A stretch of 64,000 nt of DNA from an uncultured Trichococcus sp. (GTDB lineage Bacteria; Bacillota; Bacilli; Lactobacillales; Aerococcaceae). Positions 63,444 through 64,000 of this stretch are shown one piece after another. Under the pieces are notes generated by a model, which saw only the letters and a program-made list of their open reading frames with translations, was not told where the DNA came from and did not search any database. Both the position numbers and the translations under genes were made by a program. The stretch is taken from the NCBI RefSeq assembly GCF_963663645.1, contig NZ_OY760503.1, positions 755,001 to 819,000 of the forward strand, written 5' to 3'. Within the stretch, counting starts at the first letter, position 1. Each line of letters begins with the position of its first letter.

Positions 63444-64000
63444 ACAGTCACCCCCTGTAATAATGCCAAAATCTCATCAATTTTCGGCACAAACTCCTTC
63501 AACAAGCTTTGATAGCCGCAAAAATCTTTTTCGTCCACATACATGGCATCCTTCATCCGTTTGCAGCCGCCGCGGCACATTGACCGGAATGGACAAGTGT
63601 TGCATTTTTCCGGTAGCGACGTCCTTGAACAAAGAAATTGTTTTGGAATGTCCTGCTCAAAAAGGTCCCGCAGTGTTTGGTTCTGGATATAACCCATGCG
63701 GTATTCGTCCAAAACATAGAAATCACAAGGGTACACACTGCCATCCGCTTCGATCACGTATTGTACTTGGCAATTTCCCAGAATCCCGCAGGCTGTCATT
63801 TCGTGACGGACCAGTAAATTAAAGATGTCATCAAATAGCTTGATGCTGATATAGTTCCCCTTCGCTAATTCAATGAACCAATAATCCAATATTTGCATAT
63901 AAAAATCTGCGAACTTTTGTGGCGTTAATGCATGGCCAGTTCCATTACTCTCATTCAAATCATCCAGACAAGGAATGAACTGAACATAACGAATATTGTG
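63440..64000 (-). CDS. Anaerobic sulfatase-maturating enzyme, C-terminal part (radical SAM, SPASM)
   Basis: Partial gene cut by the window edge; 187 codons visible. The frame is open through 64000 and reads RYVQFIPCLDD before the first internal TTG, so the protein continues beyond. SPASM-type cysteines are intact: HEMTACGILGNCQVQYVIE, YPCDFYVLDEYRMGYI and CNTCPFRSMCRGGCKRM. This matches anSME, which makes formylglycine from Cys or Ser without oxygen. The radical-SAM CxxxCxxC part lies outside. It overlaps the exporter gene by four bases. Confidence 0.9.
   Translation of the reverse strand, partial: HNIRYVQFIPCLDDLNESNGTGHALTPQKFADFYMQILDYWFIELAKGNYISIKLFDDIFNLLVRHEMTACGILGNCQVQYVIEADGSVYPCDFYVLDEYRMGYIQNQTLRDLFEQDIPKQFLCSRTSLPEKCNTCPFRSMCRGGCKRMKDAMYVDEKDFCGYQSLLKEFVPKIDEILALLQGVTV

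Noticed and set aside
1-64000. CRISPR arrays, tRNA or rRNA genes
   Set aside because: No regularly spaced direct repeats and no cloverleaf or rRNA-like sequence were recognised by eye; no search tool was run.

Overview
The window looks like a chromosomal segment of a low-to-mid-GC Gram-positive bacterium of the order Lactobacillales. The evidence is the Firmicute order rpmG-secE-nusG-rplK-rplA-rplJ-rplL-methyltransferase-rpoB-rpoC, TTG/GTG starts with strong AGGAGG ribosome sites, lipoproteins with LxAC lipoboxes, PTS systems, a cre-like site and a complete Gram-positive flavin-based extracellular electron transfer (EET) locus. A Carnobacteriaceae member such as Trichococcus is my best guess from gene content, but the sequence alone does not prove it.

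Layout. 0-1 kb: prepilin peptidase (+). 1.2-13.2 kb: the ribosomal protein/RNA polymerase cluster on the minus strand, with its own promoters, an L10 leader with an attenuator, and a long structured rpoB leader. 13.3-15.5 kb: glucose-type PTS EIICBA. 15.8-23.3 kb: EET locus (dmkA, fmnB/apbE, pplA-like, dmkB, eetA, ndh2, eetB) plus a GNAT gene; a perfect Crp/Fnr-type palindrome lies in front of the FMN lipoprotein. 23.4-33.8 kb: an AT-rich defence island with vsr (+), then on the minus strand a control-like HTH gene, a C5 methyltransferase, a DUF3883 putative endonuclease, a second C5 methyltransferase, and a 1893-residue STAND NTPase with an N-terminal Cap4/PD-(D/E)xK-like nuclease (Avs-like). 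34-39.6 kb: an ascorbate-type PTS locus with aldolase, small kinase, helical/TPR-like protein and a PRD regulator.

39.8-47.8 kb: an amino-acid-type ABC transporter locus (MalY-like C-S lyase/aminotransferase, SDR, ATPase, two permeases, lipoprotein, URO-D family protein) split by an IS1380-family element. 48.3-50 kb: XRE regulator, a decayed histidine kinase and a small HTH remnant. 50.1-57.9 kb: a glycoside-use cluster (GPH transporter, GH1, AraC regulator, GH2, NAD(P)-dependent oxidoreductase) with a 146-bp MITE-like element. 58-60.2 kb: a 5' fragment of a group II intron and a second, apparently identical IS1380 copy. 60.5-61.7 kb: an MFS exporter behind a 19-bp-spacer (MerR-type) promoter. 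61.8-64 kb: a sulfatase-maturation operon carrying both an oxygen-independent radical-SAM maturase (cut by the window edge) and a copper-type formylglycine-generating enzyme, with a TauE-family anion exporter between them.

How the parts fit. The left third is core expression machinery and respiration. The right two thirds are accessory: defence, carbohydrate and amino-acid uptake modules, and mobile DNA. Both IS1380 copies carry their own 5-bp target duplication, so they inserted separately rather than as a composite transposon. No tRNA, rRNA or CRISPR array was seen.
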